A stretch of 64,000 nucleotides of DNA. Origin: Nitrospira sp. GTDB lineage: Bacteria > Nitrospirota > Nitrospiria > Nitrospirales > Nitrospiraceae. How positions within the stretch are numbered: the first letter of the stretch is position 1; each line of letters opens with the position of its first letter. A program made the translations under genes and the position numbers. The DNA lies in the NCBI GenBank assembly GCA_024331095.1, contig JANDJE010000004.1:1-64000 (forward strand), given 5' to 3'. Positions 53,782-63,372 of this stretch are shown piece by piece. Below the pieces are notes generated by a model. The model did not search any database and was not told the DNA's origin. It worked only from the letters and a program-made list of their open reading frames with translations.

Positions 53782-55100
53782 TCGCCGGAGCTTCACAAAC
53801 CGTCCTCATTTTAGGCGCAGGCCTGACCGGATCGGCGGCGGCCTCCTTCCTGACCGAAGAAAGTCACCAAGTCACTCTGCTGGACTTTCTGAACTGGGAA
53901 GACGGCTACAAGACCGACAAAACCGACGCCATGCCGATTGCATTCGGAAGGCACGGGGAAACATCTCGGGCGATTCGTTCGCTCAAAGACGACACCGCCT
54001 TGCGGGCCGACAGAGCCATTCCCCTCGAATTTCGCCTGCCCGACGGGCGAACCGCCGCCTATTCTCCCGCTCGCCTTCCCGGAATTTTACAGTGGATCGT
54101 CGGCCTGTCTCGTTTTGAGGGCCTCGCCCGGCGTGACCGTCGGCGATTGCTCGCCTATCTGGAACGAATCTGGGAGGGAGCGGAATCGCTGCCGGCTGAT
54201 TTGGACAATCGAACCGCGGACGAATGGCTGGCGTTGATCGGACAGAGTTTAGAAAGCCGAGAATACATCTGGAGCCCGCTCAGTCTGTGGTTGACCGGCA
54301 ACGGCCTTGAACGTCTCTCCGGCTCCGTTTTCACTCGACAATTGTCGGTTCTGTTTCTCGGAACGGCCCGGGACGCTTCCCTCACATATCGCGATGGATC
54401 CATCGGCGATCGTTTGCTAAGTCCGATGCGGCACGCCTTGGAACGACAGGGAGTCCGAGTCCTGGCCCAAACAGCCCCCCCACTGCTTCGAATCGGACCG
54501 AACGGCATCGAAGAAGTCCGACTCCACGACGGCGGCTCTCTTCGCGCCCGGTGGTACATCGCCGCTCTTCCTCATCGAAAACTGCTCGCCTTATTGCCGG
54601 AACAACTTCTTACGCGCTACGCCTATTTCGCGCAGCTCGCAGAACTGGAACCGTTGCCCGAAGTCATGGTGGAGCTTCGACGACCATCGACCGCTCCGTC
54701 CCCCCGATTGGTTTTGCTGGGCGGAGAGCCGTTTCATTATCTGGTCGTTGCGCCGTCGGGACCGAATGAAACGGCGTATCGATTTTCAATGATCGGTCAT
54801 TCGCCCTTGACGGAATCCACCGACGACAGCCTGCTTCGCCTCGGCCAGCAGGAACTCCGACGGATTTTCTTCGACAGCGCGCCGCATCATGATCGATCCG
54901 GCATCGTCCATCGCAACAACCAAGCCGCGCTGTCGCTGCGACCCGGTGCGACGTTACGAAGGCCGCTTCAGCAAAGTCCCCTGCCCAATCTTCTCCTCGC
55001 CGGCCCATGGACGGACACCGGATGGCCGGCCAATGTCGAAAGCGCGATCACCAGCGCGCGACGTTGTGCGGACATCATTCGTGACCGAATCGCAGGCTGA
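53778..55100 (+). CDS. hpnE: HpnE, FAD-dependent squalene-forming amine oxidoreductase
   Basis: A 440-residue flavoprotein. VLILGAGLTGSAAASFLTEE is the FAD-binding GxGxxG with its second-glycine loop. The C-terminal FAD motif is LLLAGPWTDTGWPANVESAI. It reduces hydroxysqualene to squalene in the HpnCDE route. The GTG at 53778 overlaps the hpnD stop (GTGA), marking tight coupling. The middle part is more divergent than in typical HpnE. Confidence 0.82.
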   Translation: MIAGASQTVLILGAGLTGSAAASFLTEESHQVTLLDFLNWEDGYKTDKTDAMPIAFGRHGETSRAIRSLKDDTALRADRAIPLEFRLPDGRTAAYSPARLPGILQWIVGLSRFEGLARRDRRRLLAYLERIWEGAESLPADLDNRTADEWLALIGQSLESREYIWSPLSLWLTGNGLERLSGSVFTRQLSVLFLGTARDASLTYRDGSIGDRLLSPMRHALERQGVRVLAQTAPPLLRIGPNGIEEVRLHDGGSLRARWYIAALPHRKLLALLPEQLLTRYAYFAQLAELEPLPEVMVELRRPSTAPSPRLVLLGGEPFHYLVVAPSGPNETAYRFSMIGHSPLTESTDDSLLRLGQQELRRIFFDSAPHHDRSGIVHRNNQAALSLRPGATLRRPLQQSPLPNLLLAGPWTDTGWPANVESAITSARRCADIIRDRIAG

Positions 55101-55189
55101 ACGACCAGAGTTTTTCATCCGGTCATGAGCCGCGATTGACATTGCCGGCAGGCCTTTCTAAGATGGCCCATCTTTTTTGCACCCATCGC

Positions 55190-55843
55190 ATGATGACGAC
55201 ACCGCTCCAGGAGCTTGCACAATCCCTCGTCAACTGCCAACGATGCAAACTGGCCAAGCTGGGCCGCACGCAAGTCGTCTTCGGCGTGGGCAACCCGCAG
55301 GCCAGCATTATGTTCGTGGGCGAAGCGCCGGGCTTCCATGAAGATCGGCAGGGCGAGCCGTTTGTCGGCGCGGCAGGAAAACTGTTGAACGACTTGCTCG
55401 CCTCGGCCGGATTGTCACGCGATCAGATCTACATCGCCAACGTCATCAAATGCCGCCCGCCAAACAACCGAGACCCGGAGACGGACGAAGTGGACACGTG
55501 CAAACCGTTCCTGCTCCGACAAATTCAACTCATCCGTCCGCAACTGGTCTGCTCGCTCGGCAACTGGGCTACTCAAACCTTGCTGGGACGCAAGGTCGGC
55601 ATTACCAAGGTCAAAGCGCAGGCCTTTTACCTGAAAGACTTCGTATTGTTTCCTCTCTTGCACCCGGCCGCAGCCCTGCACCAAGGCAACCTGCTGGCGC
55701 CCCTCAAGGAGGATTTCAAAAAACTGAAGGAATTCCTCGACAAACACACCAAAGCGACAAACCAAACACCCGGCGTTCCCACGACCGTGCCAGCCCTCCA
55801 GATCGAATCACCCAAACCGGCACAAATGGATCTGTTCGGTTGA
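55190..55843 (+). CDS. Family 4 uracil-DNA glycosylase
   Basis: A protein of about 217 residues. The iron-sulfur cysteines are in LVNCQRCKLAK and NVIKCRPPNNRDP, with CKPFL further on. The catalytic/water-activating region is GEAPGFHEDRQGEPFVGAAG, and the leucine-loop His is in LHPAAALHQGN. It removes uracil from DNA produced by cytosine deamination. The first ~18 residues of the longer frame (to 55136) are unlikely. Confidence 0.9.
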   Translation: MMTTPLQELAQSLVNCQRCKLAKLGRTQVVFGVGNPQASIMFVGEAPGFHEDRQGEPFVGAAGKLLNDLLASAGLSRDQIYIANVIKCRPPNNRDPETDEVDTCKPFLLRQIQLIRPQLVCSLGNWATQTLLGRKVGITKVKAQAFYLKDFVLFPLLHPAAALHQGNLLAPLKEDFKKLKEFLDKHTKATNQTPGVPTTVPALQIESPKPAQMDLFG

Positions 55844-55878
55844 CGTTTTCCTCTAAACCGATCGCTCGATCGTCTTAC

Positions 55879-56325
55879 TTAGGTCGCCGCTGGAGGAATC
55901 TTTTCTCCCGAACTAGACGTCGGTTCATCACCCGGTTTCTCTTCTTCCGGTACGTCGAACCACTGGACGAGCATGTCGTCCCACCAGGCTTCGGTGACTT
56001 CCTCGCCCGGGTCAGTTCCGAGAAACGCCACATCGTCCTTCTGGATCGAGGGATCGACGAGATGGGGCTGGAATTTCGCGCGGTCGATGACTTCTTTCGT
56101 CGCGTAGCCTCCGAGGATCCAGGAGTCGGGATCAGCCCGGCGGGATTTGTACGCTTTCAGCCCGAGTTTCAAGTACAGGAAGATGCGCCGCTGAACGGGA
56201 TCGGCCATGCCGGACGGAGGAAGACTCAGAGTTTTTTCGATCCGTTTCCTCCAGCGTCGGTCGTCGTATCGCGAGGTAATCAGTTGAAGGGCTTTTTTGC
56301 CCAGGGCCGCATCCAATGGCATCAT
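55879..56325 (-). CDS. Hypothetical protein
   Basis: A 148-residue charged protein. LGKKALQLITSRYDDRRWRK at the start, a helical middle (VQRRIFLYLKLGLKAYKSRR) and an acidic C-terminus (WWDDMLVQWFDVPEEEKPGD). No domain, signal or membrane segment is recognised. Confidence 0.5.
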   Translation of the reverse strand: MMPLDAALGKKALQLITSRYDDRRWRKRIEKTLSLPPSGMADPVQRRIFLYLKLGLKAYKSRRADPDSWILGGYATKEVIDRAKFQPHLVDPSIQKDDVAFLGTDPGEEVTEAWWDDMLVQWFDVPEEEKPGDEPTSSSGEKIPPAAT

Positions 56326-56457
56326 TCACCTTTGCTCAACGCCTCGGACAATGGAGCGGACGGGACAGAAATTTCGGCCGAGGGATGCTTCTGCCCACAG
56401 ACGCGCCCGACTCGTCGCAAAAACGATCGTCACGCCCAAACCCGCACAACACCGGCA

Positions 56458-57162
56458 TCAGCCCAGGTGCCGCTTGAAAAACGCTTTCGTCCTTGCCCAG
56501 GCGTCTTTCGCCGCTTCCGGCCGATACACGGAGGGATCGTTATCTCGGAAAAAGGCGTGCGGCGCTCCGGGATAGGTCTTGATCTCGCCCGACTTATTGT
56601 ATTTCTTCAAAGCCGCCGCCAACCGTTGCACGTCCGCCTTGGTAATCCAGCCGTCGTCTTCGCCGTAAAAATACAAGACCGGCGCCGACAGGTTTTGGAG
56701 CGGCGTATCGGGATTCGGGACTTGGCCGTAAAACGGCGCCGCCGCTTTGACGTCCGGATTGACGCAGGGCAGCATGAGCGCATAGGACCCCCCCATGCAA
56801 AAGCCGGTCACGCCGATTCGCGCGCCGTCGACTTCGGGAACGGACTTGAGATACGTCACGGTGGCGTTCAAGTCTTTGAGCCCGTCCTCTTGCTTCAAAC
56901 TGTTCATCAGTTTGCCGGCTTCTCCGGGATCGGTCGTCAGCGCGTGTCCCAAACGCGAGTACAGATCCGGCGCGATCGCCACGTATCCTTCCGCGGCGTA
57001 TCGTCTGGCGATATCCTTGATATGATCGGTGAGTCCCCACCATTCCTGAATCACGATGATGGCCGGCCGCCTTTCTTTCGCGGTGGGCGCGGCGACAAAC
57101 GCCTTCACCGTGACGTTGCCGCTCGGATACTGCACCATGGTTTCTCTGATCGATTCGGCCAT
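56458..57162 (-). CDS. Dienelactone hydrolase family protein
   Basis: A 234-residue alpha/beta hydrolase. The nucleophile elbow is GVTGFCMGGSYALML with Cys at the serine position, as in dienelactone hydrolases; APVLYFYGEDDGWITKADV has the Asp region and PGAPHAFFRDNDPSVY the His. The natural substrate is unknown, since no aromatic catabolic genes are near. GGAGGTGAACA precedes the ATG. Confidence 0.88.
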   Translation of the reverse strand: MAESIRETMVQYPSGNVTVKAFVAAPTAKERRPAIIVIQEWWGLTDHIKDIARRYAAEGYVAIAPDLYSRLGHALTTDPGEAGKLMNSLKQEDGLKDLNATVTYLKSVPEVDGARIGVTGFCMGGSYALMLPCVNPDVKAAAPFYGQVPNPDTPLQNLSAPVLYFYGEDDGWITKADVQRLAAALKKYNKSGEIKTYPGAPHAFFRDNDPSVYRPEAAKDAWARTKAFFKRHLG

Positions 57163-57235
57163 TGTTCACCTCCCTCGCCCATGGGTATCAGGCGTTGGTT
57201 TTTTACGGAGACGCTGACGGATGAGACGTCCGGGG

Positions 57236-58654
57236 TTAATTGCCCGCCACCATCATCTCGGCGATCTTGATCGTCGGGCTGGCGACTCGCCCGCGAAAGA
57301 CGAGATCGTTGCCGACCATCTCGATGTCCTTGAGCATCTGTTTCAGATTGCCGGCGATGGTAATTTCTTCGACCGGGAAGGCCAATTCCCCGTTCTCAAT
57401 CCAAAACCCGCTGGCGCCTCGTGAATAGTCCCCTGTCACCATATTGATACCGAAACCGATCAGCTCGGTGAGGTAGAGTCCCTCCTTCACCGATCCAATG
57501 ATCTGCTCCGGCGTCTTGGTGTCCGGCACGAGATAAAAATTGGTCGGCCCGACCGAAGGGCTTTCGCCGACGCTCCGGGAAGCATTGCCCGTCGAAGGCA
57601 ACCCCATCTTCTTTCCCGAATAGGTGTCCAACAGATAACTGGTCAGCACGCCCCGCTCGACGATCGTGTTTTTCCTGGTCGCCACTCCCTCTCCGTCGAA
57701 GGGTCGGGACCCGAGGCCGCCGATCATACGACCGTCGTCGTACACCGTGATCAGGTCGGACGCGATCGTCCGGCCGAGTTGATCCAAGAGAAACGACGCC
57801 CGTTTGTACAACCCGTAGCCGGAGACGGCGCTGCACAGATTCGCCAACAGACTGCCGGCCGTTTCTTGATCGAATACAACCGGCACGCGTTTGGTCGAGA
57901 CCCGCCGCGCACCCAATCGCCGAACCGCCCGCCTAGCCGCTTCCCGCCCGATCGACTCGGCGGAAGCCAGCCGCGCGAACTTTCGTTGCACTTCATACCA
58001 TACGCCGCGCTGCATGGAGCCCGTCCGCGCGTCACTGGCGATCGGTGACACGGACAAGGAAAAACTGGAACCGTTGTACGATCCGATAAATCCGTGGCTG
58101 TTCGCCAATACCACTCGCCCCGACGACGATTCGAATTCCGCCCCTTCCGAGTTCGTCACGCGCTCGTCGGCGGCAAAGGCGGCCGCCTCGCCTCGTTTGG
58201 CCCACTCGATCTGGTTCTCCGTGCTCAGAATCGTGCCGTCGTAGAGATCGAGATCCGGCCGGTCCGTCGCCATTTGGTTGGCTTCCGGCAAACCCGACGT
58301 CGGGTCTTCGACGACCGTTTTCGCGAGCGTACAGGTTTCAGAGACGAGCCGTTGGAGCGATTCTTTTGAAAAATCAGAGGTCGAGCTCGTCGCCGATCGC
58401 TTGCCGACGAACACCCGCAACCCCAACCGCTTTTCCCTGGCCTTGGTCAGCCGGTCAACGACGCCCACCCGCACCTGCACCGACAACGTCTGGCCGTCGG
58501 CCACGACGACGTCGGCCTCCGTGGCTCCGCCGGCCTTCGCGCGACTTAGGATATCCGCCGCAAGCTGGGCGTAATCGCTGTCGCTCGCGGCCACCGACCG
58601 CCTCGATTGCCATTCAGGATGCAATTCCATCGTTCGTTCTGAGGTATCGCCCAT
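57236..58654 (-). CDS. tldE: TldE/PmbA protease subunit
   Basis: A 472-residue partner of TldD. Characteristic blocks are VRVGVVDRLTKAREKRLGLR, the C-terminal SRSVGESPSVGPTNFYLVP, YLTELIGFGINMVTGDYSRG and ASGFWIENGELAFPVEEITI. TldE lacks the zinc motif and forms a heteromer with TldD, which processes peptides such as microcin B17 and degrades CcdA. tldD lies 60 bp upstream on the same strand. Two starts (58654, 58630) are possible. Confidence 0.92.
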   Translation of the reverse strand: MGDTSERTMELHPEWQSRRSVAASDSDYAQLAADILSRAKAGGATEADVVVADGQTLSVQVRVGVVDRLTKAREKRLGLRVFVGKRSATSSTSDFSKESLQRLVSETCTLAKTVVEDPTSGLPEANQMATDRPDLDLYDGTILSTENQIEWAKRGEAAAFAADERVTNSEGAEFESSSGRVVLANSHGFIGSYNGSSFSLSVSPIASDARTGSMQRGVWYEVQRKFARLASAESIGREAARRAVRRLGARRVSTKRVPVVFDQETAGSLLANLCSAVSGYGLYKRASFLLDQLGRTIASDLITVYDDGRMIGGLGSRPFDGEGVATRKNTIVERGVLTSYLLDTYSGKKMGLPSTGNASRSVGESPSVGPTNFYLVPDTKTPEQIIGSVKEGLYLTELIGFGINMVTGDYSRGASGFWIENGELAFPVEEITIAGNLKQMLKDIEMVGNDLVFRGRVASPTIKIAEMMVAGN

Positions 58655-58713
58655 TGGTGAGATTCAGACGGTTTTTCTCTGTTCATGAGCGATCATGACC
58701 GCCATGCGTTCTT

Positions 58714-60144
58714 TCACCGCTGCGTGCCGCCGACCGTGATCTCGTCAACCTTGATGGTCGGAAGGCCGACCCCGACCGGCACCGACTGGCCGTCCTTTCC
58801 GCAGGTGCCGATGCCGTTGTCCAGCTTCAAGTCGTGCCCAACCATCGACACTTTTTTGAGGATCTCGGGGCCGTTTCCGATCAACGTCGCCCCCTTGACC
58901 GGCCGAGTCACCTTTCCGTCTTCGATCAAATAGGCTTCGCTGGCTGAGAACACAAATTTGCCGTTCGTGATATCCACCTGCCCCCCGCCGAACGACACCG
59001 CATAGAGTCCCCGTTTCACGGACCGGATGATATCCTGCGGATCGGATTCGCCCGCCAACATAAAGGTGTTCGTCATGCGGGGCAGCACCACGCTCTGATA
59101 ACTTTCTCGCCGCCCGTTGCCCGTCAAACCGATCCCCATCAACCGGGCGTTGAGTTTGTCGGTCAGATAGCCCCGAAGAATGCCCTTTTCGATCAGGATC
59201 GTGCGGCCGGTCGGCGTTCCCTCGTCATCCATGTTCAACGATCCTCGCCGAAACGGCAGGGTGCCGTCGTCCACGATGGTGCAGACTTCGGAAGCCACCC
59301 GCTTGCCGATCAAGTTGGAAAACGCCGACGTCTTCTTGCGGTTGAAATCCGCCTCGAGACCGTGGCCGATCGCCTCGTGCAATAAAATGCCAGGCCACCC
59401 GCCGGCCAAGACGACGGGCATCACGCCGGCCGGCGCCTCGACGGCGGAAAGATTGACGATCGCCTCGCGCGCGGCTTCCCGCGCGTATTCCAGATGACGG
59501 TTCCGATCCCGATAAAACTCGAATCCCACGCGCCCGCCTCCGCCGAAACTCCCGATCTGGCGATTACCGTCTTCCTCAGCGATACAACTGATTTGCAGAC
59601 GCGACAGCGGCTGAACATCCGCGACCAAGACGCCGTCCGACGTCGCCACCACCACCACCTTATATTCCGTGTTAAACGACGCCATGACATTTTTGATTCG
59701 AGGATCGTATCGTTTGGCCTCCTCGTCGATCTCATTCAGCAGGGCGATTCGCTCGGGCGTCGCCACTTCGGCCTTCGCCCGGTCGACCGGATACAAATCA
59801 TGCGCCGGCCGCCGATGGATGGGAACCGGCACCATCCGAGTTCCCTTGGGAGAATCGGCGATGTATCTGGCAGTATCCGCCGCGAGTTCCAAATCCTTCT
59901 TCGTCAAATCGTCGGAGTAGGCAAACCCCGTTTTCTCACCGGCGGTGGCCCTGACGCCGACTCCCTGCGAGATACTCTTCGCGGCGCGTTTGACGATGCC
60001 TTCTTCCATCGAGACCGACTCCGCGACTCTCGACTCAAAGTAGAGATCGGCATAGTCGACGTCCCGCGTACTGAGTCGATCCAGCACGTGCCGGGCGTCC
60101 GCTTCCGTCACGCCGAACGTCGCTAATTGAACCGGCTCCGTCAT
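58714..60144 (-). CDS. tldD: TldD metalloprotease
   Basis: A 476-residue zinc protease. The metal motif is LLHEAIGHGLEAD (HExxxH type, ~255), and C-terminal residues around DITNGKFVFSASEAYLIEDG complete the site as in family U62. GYLTDKLNARLMGIGLTGNG and RMTNTFMLAGESDPQDII are conserved. It probably acts with TldE as a peptide protease. First gene of the tldD-tldE pair. Confidence 0.95.
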   Translation of the reverse strand: MTEPVQLATFGVTEADARHVLDRLSTRDVDYADLYFESRVAESVSMEEGIVKRAAKSISQGVGVRATAGEKTGFAYSDDLTKKDLELAADTARYIADSPKGTRMVPVPIHRRPAHDLYPVDRAKAEVATPERIALLNEIDEEAKRYDPRIKNVMASFNTEYKVVVVATSDGVLVADVQPLSRLQISCIAEEDGNRQIGSFGGGGRVGFEFYRDRNRHLEYAREAAREAIVNLSAVEAPAGVMPVVLAGGWPGILLHEAIGHGLEADFNRKKTSAFSNLIGKRVASEVCTIVDDGTLPFRRGSLNMDDEGTPTGRTILIEKGILRGYLTDKLNARLMGIGLTGNGRRESYQSVVLPRMTNTFMLAGESDPQDIIRSVKRGLYAVSFGGGQVDITNGKFVFSASEAYLIEDGKVTRPVKGATLIGNGPEILKKVSMVGHDLKLDNGIGTCGKDGQSVPVGVGLPTIKVDEITVGGTQR

Positions 60145-60321
60145 CGATGGACCGCCTTCCCCTGGTCGCCTTTTACGTTTGCGTTGACTTAGGTTTTACG
60201 CGCAATCCGCAGGGCAATCTGCGCGAGATGGACGCGCGGGAGTATAGCTCATTCGTTTCCGCGGTCGCAATGAGACGGATGGCGATTTATAGGATTACTA
60301 CCTACGATTCCGAGTTATTGT

Positions 60322-60350
60322 TTGACATTCCGGCCCCTCGCCAGTAGACT
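60322..60350 (+). promoter_or_regulatory. Promoter for the uppS operon
   Basis: TTGACA (60322-60327) and TAGACT (60345-60350) are 17 bp apart, about 90 bp upstream of uppS. It is the only good sigma-70 match in this gap. Confidence 0.55.
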
Positions 60351-60438
60351 TCGGCTACCCTCCCGACGCAGAGTTGTAGCCGAGACATCATACAACCACA
60401 ATTCATCTGGAGGAGCGCCGGCAAGGTTTAAGGTTTTC

Positions 60439-61224
60439 ATGAGACACCAGCCTGTAGTCAGCCTTGATCAGCTCTCGGAGAGCGAGTTGGCCGCCAAATT
60501 GGATCCCGAGCTGCTGCCCAAACACGTCGCCGTCATCATGGACGGCAACGGACGGTGGGCCGAACTGCGCGGTCTTCCCCGCATCGAAGGACATCGCGAA
60601 GGCATCAACTCTGTCAGAGAAATGATCTCGCTCTGCTTGGAGCTCGGCATCCAAGCCCTGACGATCTACGCCTTTTCCCAGGAAAATTGGAACAGACCCA
60701 GCCAGGAAATCAACGCGCTCATGGGCCTTCTCGAACATTATCTCTCGACGGAACGAACGGGCCTGATCGATCAACGGGTTCGATTCCGGGCCATCGGACG
60801 CCTTGGGCTCCTCCCGCCGTCGGCTCGGCATTGGGTTCGCAGAACCGAAGAAGAAACCGCCCATCTGGACAAAATGACCCTGACGGTGGCCTTGAGTTAC
60901 GGAGGTCGTTCGGAAATCGTCGATGCCGTCAGAGGGTTGCTGGCCGATGTGCAGGCCGGTGCCATCGACGGCGAGCAGATCGATGAAACCTTGTTCCAAC
61001 AGTACTTGTACACGCACCCGCTTCCCGATCCCGATCTCCTGATCCGGACGAGCGGGGAAACGCGAATCAGCAACTTTCTGCTCTGGCAGTTGGCCTATAC
61101 GGAGCTGTGCTTCACCCCCACGTTGTGGCCGGATTTTCGCCGGCGCGAATTTTTGTTGGCGCTGTTGGAATACCAAAAACGGGAGCGCCGCTTCGGGCGA
61201 ATCTTGAGCGCGATCTCCTCATAG
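60439..61224 (+). CDS. uppS: Undecaprenyl diphosphate synthase
   Basis: A 261-residue cis-prenyltransferase making the lipid carrier for peptidoglycan. HVAVIMDGNGRWAELRGLPR (~35) holds the catalytic Asp; IEGHREGINSVREM, IYAFSQENWNRP and LLIRTSGETRISNFLLWQLA followed by YTELCF complete the family. The chosen ATG at 60439 fits the family length; the frame to 60322 is not supported. It starts the uppS-cdsA-dxr-rseP cluster. Confidence 0.95.
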   Translation: MRHQPVVSLDQLSESELAAKLDPELLPKHVAVIMDGNGRWAELRGLPRIEGHREGINSVREMISLCLELGIQALTIYAFSQENWNRPSQEINALMGLLEHYLSTERTGLIDQRVRFRAIGRLGLLPPSARHWVRRTEEETAHLDKMTLTVALSYGGRSEIVDAVRGLLADVQAGAIDGEQIDETLFQQYLYTHPLPDPDLLIRTSGETRISNFLLWQLAYTELCFTPTLWPDFRRREFLLALLEYQKRERRFGRILSAISS

Positions 61225-61233
61225 TTCGAGTGG

Positions 61234-62118
61234 ATGCCGACCCAACCGTTCACGGATACGCGTGAGTCCGCGCTTGTGATCACTCCATCGATAGGCCCTC
61301 GACGGTTCGACCTCCGGCGTCTTTATACCGCGGCCGCGCTGATCCCGCTCGTTTACGTTATCATCTCGTACTTCCCCCCCTGGGCCTTGACCCTGTTGTT
61401 GATGACGGGCGGTTGTCTGGCGCTGATCGAGCTGTACCGCATCACGCTCCCGTCGCCCCCCAACCACTGGCTGATCGCCGTCGGACTCTCTCTCTCCGCC
61501 CTCGTGTTGGCCAAACATCAATTGTCCTTGTTTGTGACGGACCTCCTGACGATCGGGACGTTGGCCGTTCCCGTCACGATGTTGCTGTCCTCAGGGTCCT
61601 TCCACCGTCGGCTGAAAGAGACGACTCTCGTCGTTTTCGGAATCCTGTACGTGGGGTTCACCCTGAGCACCGTGGCATCGACGCGCTTGTTGCCCGACGG
61701 CGAGCGGCTTGTGATCTTCCTCGCCTTGATCACCTGGGCCGGCGACACCGGCGCCTACTACGCCGGCACGCTCTTCGGCAAGCATCCGCTCGCGCCGTCG
61801 ATCAGCCCGAAAAAAACCGTTGAGGGCGCGATCGGCGGTCTGGCATTGGCCGAAAGCGCGGCCGTTCTCGCCCATGCGTGGTTTATGCCGGAATTGTCGC
61901 TCTCCGACGCCTTGGTGCTCGGCGTGCTCTTGACGGCCGCGGGCTTGTCCGGCGATCTTTGGGAATCATTCATCAAGCGTCGCGCCGGAGTGAAAGACTC
62001 GGGCAACATTCTGCCCGGTCATGGAGGCATGTTGGATCGGCTCGATAGTCTCTTGTTCACCGCCCCCGCCTTCTACTACTATGTCACCTATTTTCGAGAC
62101 CTGTTACCATCCCCATGA
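61234..62118 (+). CDS. cdsA: Phosphatidate cytidylyltransferase
   Basis: A 294-residue membrane enzyme making CDP-diacylglycerol. Around eight hydrophobic segments are present. The C-terminal signature is SFIKRRAGVKDSGNILPGHG followed by GMLDRLDSL, with the conserved Asp and PGHGG. It starts 9 bp after uppS. Standard order in many bacteria is uppS-cdsA-dxr-rseP. Confidence 0.94.
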   Translation: MPTQPFTDTRESALVITPSIGPRRFDLRRLYTAAALIPLVYVIISYFPPWALTLLLMTGGCLALIELYRITLPSPPNHWLIAVGLSLSALVLAKHQLSLFVTDLLTIGTLAVPVTMLLSSGSFHRRLKETTLVVFGILYVGFTLSTVASTRLLPDGERLVIFLALITWAGDTGAYYAGTLFGKHPLAPSISPKKTVEGAIGGLALAESAAVLAHAWFMPELSLSDALVLGVLLTAAGLSGDLWESFIKRRAGVKDSGNILPGHGGMLDRLDSLLFTAPAFYYYVTYFRDLLPSP

Positions 62119-62131
62119 CCGAGGAGCAACC

Positions 62132-63292
62132 ATGAAGTCGATCATTATCCTGGGGTCAACCGGATCGATCGGGACCAACACGCTCGATATCGTGCAACGA
62201 TTCCCCGATGACTTTCGCGTCGTCGGACTTACGGCGGGCGGTAATATTGAGAAACTGGAAGCGCAAATCCGCGCCTTCAAGCCACAAGCCGTGGCGGTAT
62301 CCTCGGAAACGTCCGCCGCGCTCCTCCGGACGAGATGCGCGGATCTTCCGGTGGATATCCTGGTCGGTGAAGAGGGAATCGCCCAGGTCGCCGCCATGCC
62401 GGGGGCCGAACTGGTGATCTCGGCCATCGTCGGCGCCGCCGGTCTTGTTCCCACCTTGGCGGCCATTCACAGCGGCAAGCACATCGCGTTGGCCAATAAA
62501 GAACCGATGGTGATGGCGGGCAAATTGATGCAGACCGAGGCCCGCAAGCACGGCGTCAGGATTTTTCCGGTCGACAGCGAGCACAGCGCGATTTTCCAGT
62601 CGCTCGAGGGGCACCGACTCCAAGACGTCCGCCGCCTCATCTTGACGGCCTCCGGAGGCGCCCTTTGGCCCTTGACGAAGGAGCAGTTATCGGATGTCAC
62701 GCCCGAGCGCGCGCTGCAACATCCGAATTGGAAGATGGGCTCGAAAATCACGATCGACTCCGCGACGTTGATGAACAAAGGGCTCGAAGTCGTCGAGGCT
62801 CGCTGGCTGTTCGACATCCCCGAATCCCGCATCGACGTCTTGATCCATCGGGAAAGCATCATCCACTCCCTGGTCGAATATGAGGACCGATCCGTGATCG
62901 CTCAGTTGGGGCTCCCGGACATGCGGACTCCCATTTCCTACGCAATGCGATATCCCGAACGCATGCCGCTCGACCTGCCCTCCCTGGACTTGACGGAAAT
63001 CGGCAAATTGACGTTTTGCAAACCGGACCACGACCGGTTTCCCTGCCTGTCCCTCGGTTACGAATCGCTGCGGATCGGCGGGACGATGCCGGCCGCCATG
63101 AACGCCGCCAATGAAGTGGCGGTCGAGGCGTTTCTCAACGGCGGCATCCGCTTTATCGAAATTCCCGAAGTGATCCGACATACGATGGACGCCCACAACC
63201 ATCGGGATCTCGTCGATCTTGAAGACGCCTTGGAAGCGGACCGCTGGGCGCGGGAAAAGGCCGGATCGCTGGTCCACGCCATGACACGCTGA
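62132..63292 (+). CDS. dxr: 1-deoxy-D-xylulose 5-phosphate reductoisomerase
   Basis: A 386-residue enzyme of the MEP isoprenoid pathway. SIIILGSTGSIGTNTLDIVQ binds NADPH; PVDSEHSAIFQSLEGH holds metal and substrate residues; IHRESIIHSLVEYEDRSVIA and AMNAANEVAVEAFLNGGIRF complete the site. GAGGAG lies 5 bases before the ATG. It supplies the precursors used by uppS and hpnD. Confidence 0.95.
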   Translation: MKSIIILGSTGSIGTNTLDIVQRFPDDFRVVGLTAGGNIEKLEAQIRAFKPQAVAVSSETSAALLRTRCADLPVDILVGEEGIAQVAAMPGAELVISAIVGAAGLVPTLAAIHSGKHIALANKEPMVMAGKLMQTEARKHGVRIFPVDSEHSAIFQSLEGHRLQDVRRLILTASGGALWPLTKEQLSDVTPERALQHPNWKMGSKITIDSATLMNKGLEVVEARWLFDIPESRIDVLIHRESIIHSLVEYEDRSVIAQLGLPDMRTPISYAMRYPERMPLDLPSLDLTEIGKLTFCKPDHDRFPCLSLGYESLRIGGTMPAAMNAANEVAVEAFLNGGIRFIEIPEVIRHTMDAHNHRDLVDLEDALEADRWAREKAGSLVHAMTR

Positions 63293-63372
63293 CGATGACT
63301 ATTTTGAAATCGGCTCGATCGATGGTAGAGTAATCCCAACGCGGCACTTCCGACGGCTCGAACGCTGGATTG

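Noticed and set aside
55450-57270. 606-codon plus-strand open frame
   Set aside because: It overlaps the uracil-DNA glycosylase in another frame, then runs antisense to two minus-strand genes including the dienelactone hydrolase.
60147-60347. 66-codon frame upstream of uppS
   Set aside because: No ribosome binding site or conserved sequence; its end overlaps the promoter proposed for uppS.
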